Part shown: piece by piece, positions 1-7,517 of the stretch
How positions within the stretch are numbered: position 1 is the first letter of the stretch
How the letters are laid out: every line of letters begins with the position of its first letter
Assembly (NCBI GenBank): GCA_002373165.1
Contig: DFJS01000046.1
Location: 1-44,008, forward strand
Reading direction: 5' to 3'
DNA length: 44,008 bases
Source of the DNA: Ruminococcus sp. UBA3665
GTDB lineage: Bacteria > Bacillota > Clostridia > Oscillospirales > Ruminococcaceae
The notes under the pieces: generated by a model
Told to the model about the DNA's origin: nothing
The model's input: the letters and a program-made list of their open reading frames with translations, nothing else
Database searches by the model: none
Made by a program: the position numbers and the translations under genes

Positions 1-26
1 TTCAAAAAACTTTTTTTGCGTTTTTG

Positions 27-55
27 TTGACTTTCTTCATAAAATATGATATAAT
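27..55 (+). promoter_or_regulatory. Sigma-A promoter of the first citrate synthase
   Basis: The -35 box TTGACT (27-32) and -10 box TATAAT (50-55) are separated by 17 bp and lie about 60 bp upstream of the start codon at 117. The ribosome binding site AGGAAAGGA follows further down. Confidence 0.75.
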
Positions 56-116
56 TAAAATTATATATTCTAAAAAATAAAATAATTGCCACACAGGAAA
101 GGAACAGTGATATACT

Positions 117-1484
117 ATGGCACGTTATGACTATGCACAGGCTGCTTGTCCGCTGATTGACCGGCTGGCCGAAACATGCAAACAGGAATTCCCCATCAAT
201 CCCGAATTATACACAAAATATGATGTAAAAAGAGGACTGCGCGATCTGAACGGAAAAGGCGTTCTTGCCGGACTGACGAATATCGGCAATGTAGTAGCCT
301 CCAAAACAACCGCAGACGGCACCAGTGTGCCGTGTGACGGAAAATTATATTACAGGGGCATCGATGTAGAAGAGCTGGTAGCTGGTTTTATCGCCGATGA
401 CCGTCTTGGATTTGAAGAAACTGTGTATTTATTATTATTTGGCCGGCTTCCGGCAAAGCAGGAACTGGATGATTTTACCTGTCTGCTTGCTGATTTGAGA
501 AATCTTCCGGCAATTTTTACCAGAGATGTGATTATGAAAGCCCCCAGTGATAATATGATGAATACGCTTGCCAAATGCGTGTTGACGCTGTATTCTTATG
601 ACAGTGCCGCGAATGATATTTCCATTCCGAATGTACTGCGGCAGTGTCTGTCGCTGATCAGTCTGTTTCCGCTGATTTCGGTCTATGGATATCAGGCCTA
701 TCATTTCAAGGCAGGCCAGAGTCTGATTATTCGTCAGCCGGATAAAAAGCTTTCGCTTGCAGAGAATATTTTATACATGCTGCGCGAGGACGGAAAATTC
801 ACGCCGCTGGAAGCCAAGCTTCTGGATATGGCCTTAGTGCTTCATGCCGAACACGGCGGCGGCAATAATTCGACATTCACGGTGCATGTAGTATCTTCAT
901 CCGGAACGGATACGTATTCTGCCATTGCTGCCGCGCTGGGTTCGCTGAAAGGCCCGAAGCACGGCGGCGCGAACATCAAAGTATGCCAGATGTTTGATGA
1001 TCTGATGGAACATGTCCGTGACTGGGAAGATGAAGAAGCACTCCGGGAATATCTGCGTTCGCTTCTGCATAAAGAAGGCTTTGATCATTCCGGATTGATT
1101 TACGGCATGGGTCATGCAGTTTATTCTATTTCTGATCCCCGTGCGAGAGTTTTCAAAGGCTTTGTGCAGAAGCTGTCTGTCGAGAAAAACCGCGAAAAAG
1201 AATATGAATTATATGCAAGAGTAGAACGTCTTGCCTCGGAAGTGATTGCTTCGGAAAGAAAGATTTATAAAGGCGTATGTGCCAACGTGGATTTCTACAG
1301 CGGATTTGTTTACAGAATGCTTGGTCTGCCGGAAGAACTGTTTACTCCTATTTTTGCGATTGCGCGCATTGCAGGCTGGTCGGCACACAGAATTGAAGAA
1401 CTGATTAATTCCAATAAAATCATTCGTCCGGCCTATAAAGCAATTGTGGATCCCCGTCCTTACACGCCGATGAATCAACGCTGA
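117..1484 (+). CDS. gltA: Citrate synthase, first copy
   Basis: Condenses acetyl-CoA and oxaloacetate to citrate in the cytoplasm; the family also includes 2-methylcitrate synthases. The protein has 455 residues, normal for the clostridial form with a longer N-terminus. The catalytic triad is visible: His243 in HAEHGGGNNSTF, His333 in GMGHAVY and Asp392 in ANVDFYSG. The ATG at 117 follows a good ribosome binding site and has its own promoter. It is a clear paralogue of the gene at 23099-24457; the two share long blocks around all three active-site motifs but differ in the middle (about residues 160-215) and at the C-terminus. It probably supplies 2-oxoglutarate for glutamate synthesis in an anaerobe with a partial TCA pathway (inference). 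Whether one copy prefers propionyl-CoA cannot be told from sequence alone. Confidence 0.93.
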   Translation: MARYDYAQAACPLIDRLAETCKQEFPINPELYTKYDVKRGLRDLNGKGVLAGLTNIGNVVASKTTADGTSVPCDGKLYYRGIDVEELVAGFIADDRLGFEETVYLLLFGRLPAKQELDDFTCLLADLRNLPAIFTRDVIMKAPSDNMMNTLAKCVLTLYSYDSAANDISIPNVLRQCLSLISLFPLISVYGYQAYHFKAGQSLIIRQPDKKLSLAENILYMLREDGKFTPLEAKLLDMALVLHAEHGGGNNSTFTVHVVSSSGTDTYSAIAAALGSLKGPKHGGANIKVCQMFDDLMEHVRDWEDEEALREYLRSLLHKEGFDHSGLIYGMGHAVYSISDPRARVFKGFVQKLSVEKNREKEYELYARVERLASEVIASERKIYKGVCANVDFYSGFVYRMLGLPEELFTPIFAIARIAGWSAHRIEELINSNKIIRPAYKAIVDPRPYTPMNQR

Positions 1485-1509
1485 ATTTGTGAAAAACAAA
1501 TGATTTTTT
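1485..1509 (+). terminator. Weak terminator after citrate synthase
   Basis: ATTTGT and ACAAAT form a 6-bp stem around the loop GAAAA, followed by GATTTTTT. The stem is short and AT-rich, so termination may be partial. Confidence 0.4.
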
Positions 1510-1519
1510 CTGACGGCTA

Positions 1520-1548
1520 TTGCAATTTTATGAAAAATATGTTATACT
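1520..1548 (+). promoter_or_regulatory. Sigma-A promoter of the zinc-ribbon / GGDEF pair
   Basis: TTGCAA (1520-1525), a 17-bp spacer and TATACT (1543-1548) stand about 38 bp upstream of the start at 1586. An AGGAGG ribosome binding site lies between. Confidence 0.7.
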
Positions 1549-1585
1549 GAAAAAAGAAAAATTTTAATTTTCAGGAGGTTTTGTT

Positions 1586-2239
1586 ATGCCAAACAGTTTT
1601 TTTGATAAATTAAGTGCCAATCTGACCAATGCCGGCAGAACGGTATCACAGAAAGTAAAAAATTCCAGCGATGCCAGCAAGCTGCTGAATGAAATTTCAG
1701 CCGAAAATAAAAGCATTCAGGAAAATCTGACTGCCATCGGCAAATTATATTATGATATTCAGAAAGACAATCCGGATGAAGAATTCCGTGACATGGTAGA
1801 TGCAATCAAAAAATCCCAACAAAGAATTACAGAATTGCAGGAATCTATCAAGATTATCCGTGCCAGAGAGCCGGAACTTGTTCCCGTGCCGGAAGATCAT
1901 CCGTCTGCCGAAGTACCTGCTTCATCGGCAAAACCTTCTGCTATGGTCTGCATGGGCTGCGGAAATACGTATTCCGAAGGCACAGCCTTCTGTTCTGTAT
2001 GCGGACAGAAACTCGTGCCGCAGTATCACGATGCCGCACAGGCGGCCTCTGCCTCAGCCCAGTCGGCAGAAGATGTTCAGGTAAAAGAAGAACCTGCACC
2101 CGAAGTTGATTCAGAAACAATTACCGATGCTGTCATTGTCTCGGAAGATACAGAGGAGTCCCGTTTCTGTCCTTACTGCGGCAAAAAGATTTCCGTTTCC
2201 GGACAGACATTCTGTGACCAATGCGGCCATGCAATCTGA
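1586..2239 (+). CDS. Coiled-coil protein with two C-terminal zinc ribbons
   Basis: This 217-residue protein has no signal peptide. Residues 1-95 are helical and charged (heptad-like pattern with many Lys, Glu and Gln). A linker rich in Pro, Glu and Ser follows. Two zinc-ribbon halves are then visible: CMGCGNTYSEGTAFCSVCG at about 122-140 and FCPYCGKKISVSGQTFCDQCG near the C-terminus. Each has paired CxxC knuckles and resembles the zinc-ribbon domains common in Firmicutes. It starts at ATG 1586 behind AGGAGG. The diguanylate cyclase gene begins 30 bp after its stop, so the two are probably cotranscribed. A role as adaptor or scaffold is conceivable, but no specific function can be assigned. 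Confidence 0.8.
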   Translation: MPNSFFDKLSANLTNAGRTVSQKVKNSSDASKLLNEISAENKSIQENLTAIGKLYYDIQKDNPDEEFRDMVDAIKKSQQRITELQESIKIIRAREPELVPVPEDHPSAEVPASSAKPSAMVCMGCGNTYSEGTAFCSVCGQKLVPQYHDAAQAASASAQSAEDVQVKEEPAPEVDSETITDAVIVSEDTEESRFCPYCGKKISVSGQTFCDQCGHAI

Positions 2240-2269
2240 TGAAATGACAATAAAAAAGCGGGGGATAGC

Positions 2270-4237
2270 ATGATGAAACGACCCATTCACATTGCCGTGA
2301 TTGTCTCCACAATTGATGAGGAATACCAGAGCGGCATTCTCAGCGGCATCCGGCAGTTTGCCTTTGCAGGCGGCATTACACTGGCACATTTTGTCGCCTT
2401 TGGCAACATCGGCGGCGATGCCGGCCACGATACGGGAGAATATAATATCTTCTCGCTTGCAGATTTCCGTCAGTTTGACGGCGTAATTCTGCTGATTAAT
2501 ACTATCCAGAATCCCGCCTATGCTGACGAGGTTCTGGAACGTGCCCGGAATGTCGATGTTCCTGTTGTCTGTATTGATAAAGAAGTGCCGGAGCTTTACA
2601 CAATTCGTATTGATAATGAAAAAGCAATGCAGGATATTGTAGAGCATTTTATTCTGCATCATGGGTATACGCGCATTAATTATGTATCAGGGCCGGCAGA
2701 TAACATCGACAGCCGTCAGCGTCTGAAAGCTTATTGTGATGTACTGGCAAAATACGGCATTCCTGTGGAAGAAGAACGCATTTATCACGGAAATTTTGTT
2801 TCCCGTGACGGCATGTATGCCGTGCAGAAGTTTTTGCAGACTGCGCCGCCGCAGGCAATTGTATGCGCTAATGACAACATGGCTATCGGCGTGATGAATT
2901 CCCTGACGGCACACGGCATTCGTGTGCCGGAGGAAGTTGCTGTTTCGGGGTTTGATTATACTTACAATGCGCAGAATTACGCGCCGGCTCTGACTTCTGT
3001 AAAGCGTCCGCTGGAGCGTGTAGGACAGCTTGCCTGTCTGAAAATTATGAATCATATTCAGGGCATTTCCCAGCAGCGCAGTGAAATTATGGATACAAAA
3101 TGCTGTTTTTCGGAAAGTTGCGGCTGCCGTGAAACGCCTCCTATGGATACGAATGAATTTAAAAAGCATAATTTTACCGTGCTGGAATCTTTTTCTGCGG
3201 ATGTTTCTCTTGTCAGCCGCATGGCCTCGGCACTGACTGAATGTGACAGTCTGGAAAAATATACTGAATGTCTGAAGCCCTTTATCCGGGAGATTCAGTG
3301 CAAAGAATTTTATCTTTGTCTGTGTGACAGCTGGAAACAGGGCATTATGACGGACGAGACAGAAGAAAATTATCTGATGCATATTCTTTCCCCGGCGCAT
3401 TATATCACGCAGGGCTATGGTGAAACAATTTTAGTGCCGCTGGCGTATCGCAGCGGAACGTTTCTGGAACTGCCGGATTTTCCTGCCCGTGAAATGCTTC
3501 CGGATTTATTCAGCGAAGAAAACGAACGGGGTGAATATTATTTTCTGCCTCTGCATATCGGTGAACGCACAATGGGATATTGTGTCATCAAAGAAAGTCA
3601 GTTTCCTGTCACCAGCAAATTATTTCATCATTTTATTACAAATATCAGCAATTCTCTGGAGAGTGTCAGAAAAATCATTTCTCTGGACAGAACGACTCAG
3701 AAGCTGAACAAATTATATACGATTGATACGCTTGCCAATATCAACAACCGCAACGGGTTCCGCATCTGTGCCCAGCATAAATTTCAGGACTGCATCCGGC
3801 TGCACAAGCCGGTAATGCTGATGTTTCTGGATATGGACGGTCTGAAATATATCAATGATACGTTCGGCCACAAAGCCGGAGACAATGCTATCTGCTGCAT
3901 GGCGGATGTACTTCGGGCAGCCTGTACGGGAGAGGAAGTGTGCTGTCGGTTCGGCGGGGATGAATTTATTGTATTTGCGCCGGATTATACAGAAAAGCAG
4001 GCACAGGCTCTTTCAGAGCGGATTCAGGCTTTGCTTGAACAGACAAATCAGCGTAAGAAATTTTCCTACACGCTGGCGGCAAGTCTGGGATATCATATTG
4101 CTGTTCCGGAAGCAGGGACAAATTTATTCCAGCTGGTGACAGTTGCCGATCATGTAATGTATGAAGAAAAGAAACGCCGCAAAAGTTCGCGTTATCTGAA
4201 AAAGAACAGCATCAATCCTAATTTTGAAACATCGTGA
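2270..4237 (+). CDS. LacI-type ligand-binding domain fused to a GGDEF diguanylate cyclase
   Basis: Residues 4-275 match the periplasmic-binding-protein-like core of LacI/GalR regulators (starting HIAVIVSTIDEEYQSGILSG and containing AIVCANDNMAIGVMNSL and VPEEVAVSGFDYT), but the usual N-terminal helix-turn-helix is absent. Residues about 290-480 form a region I do not recognise, possibly GAF-like. A GGDEF domain follows (about 485-645) with an intact GGDEF motif at residues 562-566 and the substrate-site segment FLDMDGLKYINDTFGHKAGD. No RxxD inhibitory site precedes GGDEF. There is no signal peptide or membrane segment, so the sensor is cytoplasmic. Likely activity: cyclic di-GMP synthesis tuned by an intracellular small ligand such as a sugar (inference). 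The start at ATG 2270 has a tandem ATG at 2273. Length is 655 residues. Confidence 0.88.
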   Translation: MMKRPIHIAVIVSTIDEEYQSGILSGIRQFAFAGGITLAHFVAFGNIGGDAGHDTGEYNIFSLADFRQFDGVILLINTIQNPAYADEVLERARNVDVPVVCIDKEVPELYTIRIDNEKAMQDIVEHFILHHGYTRINYVSGPADNIDSRQRLKAYCDVLAKYGIPVEEERIYHGNFVSRDGMYAVQKFLQTAPPQAIVCANDNMAIGVMNSLTAHGIRVPEEVAVSGFDYTYNAQNYAPALTSVKRPLERVGQLACLKIMNHIQGISQQRSEIMDTKCCFSESCGCRETPPMDTNEFKKHNFTVLESFSADVSLVSRMASALTECDSLEKYTECLKPFIREIQCKEFYLCLCDSWKQGIMTDETEENYLMHILSPAHYITQGYGETILVPLAYRSGTFLELPDFPAREMLPDLFSEENERGEYYFLPLHIGERTMGYCVIKESQFPVTSKLFHHFITNISNSLESVRKIISLDRTTQKLNKLYTIDTLANINNRNGFRICAQHKFQDCIRLHKPVMLMFLDMDGLKYINDTFGHKAGDNAICCMADVLRAACTGEEVCCRFGGDEFIVFAPDYTEKQAQALSERIQALLEQTNQRKKFSYTLAASLGYHIAVPEAGTNLFQLVTVADHVMYEEKKRRKSSRYLKKNSINPNFETS

Positions 4238-4243
4238 ATCAAG

Positions 4244-4287
4244 AAAAAATCCCCTTTTTGCCGGAATGCGGTCAAAAGGGGATTTTT
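4244..4287. terminator. Bidirectional terminator between convergent genes
   Basis: The arms AAAAATCCCCTTTTTG (ending 4260) and CAAAAGGGGATTTTT (4273-4287) form a long stem flanked by A- and T-tracts. It can stop transcription from both the GGDEF gene and the LRR lipoprotein gene. Confidence 0.85.
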
Positions 4288-4297
4288 GATTGCTTAA

Positions 4298-5041
4298 TCA
4301 GAAAACAGTTTCTGTAGGGAAGCCGTTTTCCTCGGCCCATGCCAGTATTTTTGCGCCGGACGGTGCATGGATGGTGCATTTGGATTCTGCATCTTCCAGC
4401 CCCCAGCTGTTATAATCAAGATCAGGATTGAGAATATATAAATCCTGCACGCCGCATCCTGTCAGCATTTCCTCCTGTGTTTCGGTCACGCTGGCAGGAA
4501 TAGTGAGTTCTGTCAGGTTCAGGCAGTTGGAAAATGCTCCTCTGCCGATAAATGTAACCGTTTCCGGAATCGTGATATCTGTCAGGCTTTCACAGTCTGC
4601 AAAGGCCTGTTCGCTGATAATTGTAACAGAATCCGGAATGACAATGCTTGTGATATCAAATGCGCCGTCAAAGGCATAATGTCCTATTTCAGTAACGGGA
4701 TAGCTGCCGATATGGGAAGTCAGGACAATATCAGTTTCTGAGCCGCTGAAATCTGTAATCACAGCTCTGTCCTGAAAGACTTCATAGCCCAGCGATTCCA
4801 GAGAAGTAGCACCTTCATCAATTTCGATTGAATCGGGGATGACAGTTTCCTCCGGGGGTTCTGTGGTAGGGAAGATATAGATTGTATTTGTATCGGGATC
4901 ATAGGAAGCATTTTCAGGGATTTCAGGAGTTTCCTGTACTTCGGGAATTTCCTGGCTTTCCTGTTCCTGTGAGATGGTTTTGGATGCGCAGCCGCTGAAC
5001 AGAATCAGCACGGAAGCACAAAGAACAGCTAATTTTTTCAT
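4298..5041 (-). CDS. BspA-type LRR lipoprotein
   Basis: The 247-residue protein begins with a lipoprotein signal (LILFSGC, acylated Cys18 predicted). A 40-residue acidic Pro/Glu/Thr linker follows. Residues about 85-215 carry leucine-rich repeats of the LRR_5 / BspA type, with units such as ITSIVIPDSVTIISEQAFADC and LTDITIPETVTFIGRGAFSNC. This family often mediates surface adhesion in gut bacteria and protists; a binding partner cannot be inferred. Its ATG overlaps the typA stop codon (ATGA at 5038-5041), so translation is likely coupled to typA. It is one of six LRR proteins here and the only one anchored as a lipoprotein. Confidence 0.88.
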   Translation of the reverse strand: MKKLAVLCASVLILFSGCASKTISQEQESQEIPEVQETPEIPENASYDPDTNTIYIFPTTEPPEETVIPDSIEIDEGATSLESLGYEVFQDRAVITDFSGSETDIVLTSHIGSYPVTEIGHYAFDGAFDITSIVIPDSVTIISEQAFADCESLTDITIPETVTFIGRGAFSNCLNLTELTIPASVTETQEEMLTGCGVQDLYILNPDLDYNSWGLEDAESKCTIHAPSGAKILAWAEENGFPTETVF

Positions 5042-6858
5042 GCTTTTTTACCTCTTTGTTTAGCACGGAGTGCGTTGTCAAGAATTCTTTTTCTGATACG
5101 CAGATTTTTGGGAGTAACTTCGAGCAGTTCATCATCAGCAAGGAATTCCAGACAGTCTTCCAGGCTCATGATTCTGGGGGGAACCAGCCGGAGTGCATCA
5201 TCACTGCCGCTTGCGCGGGTATTGGTCAGATGCTTTCTTTTGCAGACATTGACGACAAGATCATCTGCTTTAGGCGACATGCCTACCACCATGCCTTCAT
5301 AGACCGGCACGCCTGCGCCGATAAAGAGTGTACCGCGTTCCTGGGCGTTATAGAGTCCGTAAGTGACCGCCTCGCCGGATTCGTGACAGATCAGAGAACC
5401 GACACTTCTGCGCGGAATATCGCCTTTATACGGAACGTAAGAATCAAATACACTGCTCATGATGCCTTCGCCGCGGGTATTGGTGAGGAATTCGCTTTTA
5501 TAGCCGAACAGTCCTCTGGAGGGAATGAGGAATTCCAGACGGGTGCGTGTTCCCTGCGGCTGCATGGATTGGAGTTCGCCTTTTCTGGTGCCCATTTTTT
5601 CCATTACGGTGCCGACGCACTCTTCGGGAACGTCGATGACAAGGCGTTCCTGTGGTTCACATAGTTTGCCGTTGATGGTTTTATATAATACTCTGGGGGT
5701 AGAAACAGAAAGTTCATAGCCTTCCCGGCGCATATTTTCCACTAAGATAGAAAGATGCATTTCGCCGCGGCCGGCAACAGTAAAGGAATCTGTATTATCT
5801 GTTTCAGAAACGCGGAGCGAAACGTCTTTCAGCAGTTCTTTGAACAGTCTTTCACGCAGCTGACGGGATGTGACAAATTTTCCCTCACGGCCGGCAAACG
5901 GGCTGTCGTTAACAGAGAACGTCATTTCTACTGTTGGTTCGCTGATATGGGTAAACGGCAGAGCCTCCGGAGCTTCCGGCGCACAGATTGTATCGCCGAT
6001 TGTAATATCAGCAATGCCGCTCATGATGACAATATCGCCGACTGTAGCCGTTTCAGTATTGACCTGATTCAGCCCCTGCATCTGTGCGAGAGAGACAATT
6101 TTAGCCTGATTTTTCTTATCCGGAATATTGGAATTGACAACAGTAACAGGCTGATTGATTTTCACGGTGCCTCTCTGGATTCTGCCGACGGCAATTCTGC
6201 CGACATATTCGTTATAGTCGATAGAAGAGACAAGCATCTGGAACGGCTGTTCAGGTTCGCCTTCGGGAGCAGGGATATGTTTAAGGATTGTTTCAAACAG
6301 CGGCGTGAGGTCTGTACCGGGAACATCTTTATCAAAAGAAGCCGTGCCGCTTCTGCCGGAGCAGTAAAGGATAGGGCTTTCCAGCTGTTCGTCATTGGCA
6401 TCGAGATCCAGCAGCAGAAGCTGAACTTCGTCAGCAATTTCGTCAAGTCTTGCATCAGGTCTGTCGATTTTATTTACAACGATGATGATTTTATGTCCCA
6501 TTTCCAGAGCTTTGGAGAGGACAAATCTTGTCTGAGGCATAGGGCCTTCTGCGGCATCGACCAGCAGCACAACGCCGTCGGCCATAGAGAGCACGCGTTC
6601 TACCTCGCCGCCGAAATCGGCATGGCCGGGGGTATCGATGACATTGATTTTCACGCCCTGATACTGGAGCGCAGTATTTTTAGCCAGGATAGTAATACCT
6701 CTTTCGCGTTCGATGTCATTGGAATCCATAACACGTTCTGCGACGGCCTGATTTTCGCGGAACACGCCGCCCTGTTTGAGCATTTCGTCCACTAGGGTTG
6801 TTTTGCCGTGGTCGACGTGGGCAATAATGGCAACATTTCTTAAATCTTCTCTGATCAT
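5038..6858 (-). CDS. typA: Ribosome-associated translational GTPase TypA/BipA
   Basis: A 606-residue protein of normal length for BipA, a GTPase related to EF-G that binds the 70S ribosome and aids 50S assembly and stress growth. The GTP-binding motifs are present: AHVDHGKTTL (residues 13-22), DTPGHADF and NKIDRPDA. EF-G-like domains and the BipA C-terminal domain follow (GYKSEFLTNTRGEGIMSS). I chose ATG 6858 (MIREDLRNVAIIAHVDHG) because family members begin there and AAAGGTG lies just upstream. The open frame continues to 7047, but that extension crosses the promoter at 6902-6930 and a terminator at 7020-7052. The downstream LRR lipoprotein gene overlaps its stop codon. Confidence 0.96.
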   Translation of the reverse strand: MIREDLRNVAIIAHVDHGKTTLVDEMLKQGGVFRENQAVAERVMDSNDIERERGITILAKNTALQYQGVKINVIDTPGHADFGGEVERVLSMADGVVLLVDAAEGPMPQTRFVLSKALEMGHKIIIVVNKIDRPDARLDEIADEVQLLLLDLDANDEQLESPILYCSGRSGTASFDKDVPGTDLTPLFETILKHIPAPEGEPEQPFQMLVSSIDYNEYVGRIAVGRIQRGTVKINQPVTVVNSNIPDKKNQAKIVSLAQMQGLNQVNTETATVGDIVIMSGIADITIGDTICAPEAPEALPFTHISEPTVEMTFSVNDSPFAGREGKFVTSRQLRERLFKELLKDVSLRVSETDNTDSFTVAGRGEMHLSILVENMRREGYELSVSTPRVLYKTINGKLCEPQERLVIDVPEECVGTVMEKMGTRKGELQSMQPQGTRTRLEFLIPSRGLFGYKSEFLTNTRGEGIMSSVFDSYVPYKGDIPRRSVGSLICHESGEAVTYGLYNAQERGTLFIGAGVPVYEGMVVGMSPKADDLVVNVCKRKHLTNTRASGSDDALRLVPPRIMSLEDCLEFLADDELLEVTPKNLRIRKRILDNALRAKQRGKKA

Positions 6859-6901
6859 GATATAGCATTCACCTTTTTCTGATTTCATTTTTTCAGATTC
6901 T

Positions 6902-6930
6902 AGTATAGCACATAATGAAGCAAAAAGCAA
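6902..6930 (-). promoter_or_regulatory. Sigma-A promoter of typA
   Basis: On the minus strand TTGCTT (6925-6930), a 17-bp spacer and TATACT (6902-6907) precede the typA start by about 43 bp. Confidence 0.7.
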
Positions 6931-7019
6931 GTTTTTCGGGAAAATATGACATTCTGACGAAGTAAAGGGCATTTCCGGAAAAAATTTTGTGAGAAACACA
7001 ACACAGGGGATTTTCTGAC

Positions 7020-7052
7020 GAAAAAAACAACCGGCACGGAAAACCATACCGG
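7020..7052 (-). terminator. Terminator closing the tiny-ORF array
   Basis: On the minus strand CCGGTATGG-TTTT-CCGTGCCGG (7031-7052) gives a 9-bp stem with two G-U pairs and a 4-nt loop. TTGTTTTTTT (7021-7030) follows directly. It ends transcription from the 7468-7496 promoter before the typA promoter. Confidence 0.85.
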
Positions 7053-7069
7053 ATTGCTTATCTGATTTT

Positions 7070-7105
7070 TTAACCTAAAATGATAATAGGGCCACGGCTG
7101 AACAT
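7070..7105 (-). CDS. Tiny ORF 6 of the array: peptide MFSRGPIIILG
   Basis: This is an 11-codon ORF with its own Shine-Dalgarno sequence AAAGTGAGGTG 6 nt before the ATG. It shares the Gly-Pro-Ile-Ile-Ile core with three other ORFs in the same transcript and is the last member before the terminator. No longer frame is possible because TAA follows Gly11. No family is recognised. The conserved core, ribosome binding site and spacing support translation, but no homology is available to confirm it. Confidence 0.62.
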   Translation of the reverse strand: MFSRGPIIILG

Positions 7106-7135
7106 TGCAGACACCTCACTTTCTTCAGCATCAAA

Positions 7136-7168
7136 TTAATCTACATCAATAATAATATACGGTCCCAT
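7136..7168 (-). CDS. Tiny ORF 5 of the array: peptide MGPYIIIDVD
   Basis: This is a 10-codon ORF preceded by AGAAAGTGAGGTG. The Gly-Pro core is kept, one Ile is replaced by Tyr and the end is acidic (Asp-Val-Asp). It differs most from the other GP members at its C-terminus, as specificity variants would (inference). Confidence 0.62.
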   Translation of the reverse strand: MGPYIIIDVD

Positions 7169-7201
7169 ATTTCACACCTCACTTTCTTATTTTTTCTTTG
7201 A

Positions 7202-7231
7202 TTAACCAAGACAAATAATCGGTCCGAACAT
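7202..7231 (-). CDS. Tiny ORF 4 of the array: peptide MFGPIICLG
   Basis: This is a 9-codon ORF with AGAAAGTGAGGTG 6 nt upstream of the ATG. The Gly-Pro-Ile-Ile core is followed by Cys-Leu-Gly. Together with the 7070 ORF it has Phe after Met and ends in Leu-Gly. Confidence 0.62.
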   Translation of the reverse strand: MFGPIICLG

Positions 7232-7265
7232 TGGAAACACCTCACTTTCTTTCAGGATTGATTTT

Positions 7266-7292
7266 TCATAGTATGCAAATCACAATTCCCAT
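7266..7292 (-). CDS. Tiny ORF 3 of the array: peptide MGIVICIL
   Basis: This is an 8-codon ORF behind ATGAGGTG (8-nt spacing). It is hydrophobic like its neighbours but lacks the Pro after Gly, so it may be a divergent member. Its last codons contain a stretch (CATAGTATGCAAAT, plus strand 7267-7280) that nearly repeats the sequence upstream of the array promoter at 7518-7531. Confidence 0.5.
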   Translation of the reverse strand: MGIVICIL

Positions 7293-7326
7293 AACACATT
7301 CACCTCATATTTTTAAATTTTTAAAA

Positions 7327-7356
7327 TTATGCTCCAATAATGATAATCGGTCCCAT
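7327..7356 (-). CDS. Tiny ORF 2 of the array: peptide MGPIIIIGA
   Basis: This is a 9-codon ORF with the strong Shine-Dalgarno AAGGGAGGG 6 nt before the ATG. It is the cleanest version of the shared core, Gly-Pro followed by four Ile. It superficially resembles the Ile/Val/Gly-rich mature part of streptococcal SHP signals, but those come from precursors of 20 or more residues, so this is analogy only. Confidence 0.62.
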   Translation of the reverse strand: MGPIIIIGA

Positions 7357-7390
7357 TGGAAACCCTCCCTTCTTTTTAATTGCTGATGCT

Positions 7391-7411
7391 TTACCTAAAT
7401 ACAGATTTCAT
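7391..7411 (-). CDS. Tiny ORF 1 of the array: peptide MKSVFR
   Basis: This is the first ORF after the promoter, six codons long, with AAAAGTGAGGTG 6 nt before the ATG. It shares the ribosome binding site cassette but not the GP-Ile core. It may be a decayed member, a leader minicistron or a distinct peptide. Confidence 0.4.
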   Translation of the reverse strand: MKSVFR

Positions 7412-7467
7412 AGCGCACACCTCACTTTTTATTCTCAAGATAAGAACATGCTCTTATTAACAGTCTA

Positions 7468-7496
7468 ATTATAACACAGGCGTTTGAATTTGTCAA
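7468..7496 (-). promoter_or_regulatory. Perfect consensus sigma-A promoter of the tiny-ORF array
   Basis: On the minus strand TTGACA (7491-7496), a 17-bp spacer and TATAAT (7468-7473) match the consensus at all 12 positions. Transcription would start near 7461 and run through the six ORFs to the terminator at 7020-7052. Confidence 0.85.
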
Positions 7497-7517
7497 GCAA
7501 TTTTTTTCAAATTCATG

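Larger units (their letters stand above)
7111..7431 (-). repeat. Six-unit tandem repeat of Shine-Dalgarno plus tiny ORF
   Basis: The plus-strand element ACACCTCACTTTCTT occurs exactly at 7111, 7174 and 7237, spaced 63 bp each time. Degenerate copies begin at 7300 (again 63 bp on), 7361 and 7417. On the minus strand each supplies the ribosome binding site of one tiny ORF. The regular period suggests growth by unit duplication. Confidence 0.8.

Noticed and set aside
5755..6795. 346-residue plus-strand open frame opposite typA
   Set aside because: It is antisense to a highly conserved gene with no promoter, ribosome binding site or recognisable domain; a codon-bias shadow.
6859..7047. N-terminal extension of TypA
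   Set aside because: It crosses a promoter and a terminator and has no family support; the MIRED start at 6858 is the normal one.
7070..7411. CRISPR array
   Set aside because: The repeats are ribosome binding sites with coding spacers, not palindromic 28-37 bp repeats, and no cas genes are present.
7441..7461. A further tiny ORF (MFLS) near the transcription start of the array
   Set aside because: It has no Shine-Dalgarno sequence and overlaps the presumed start of the transcript.
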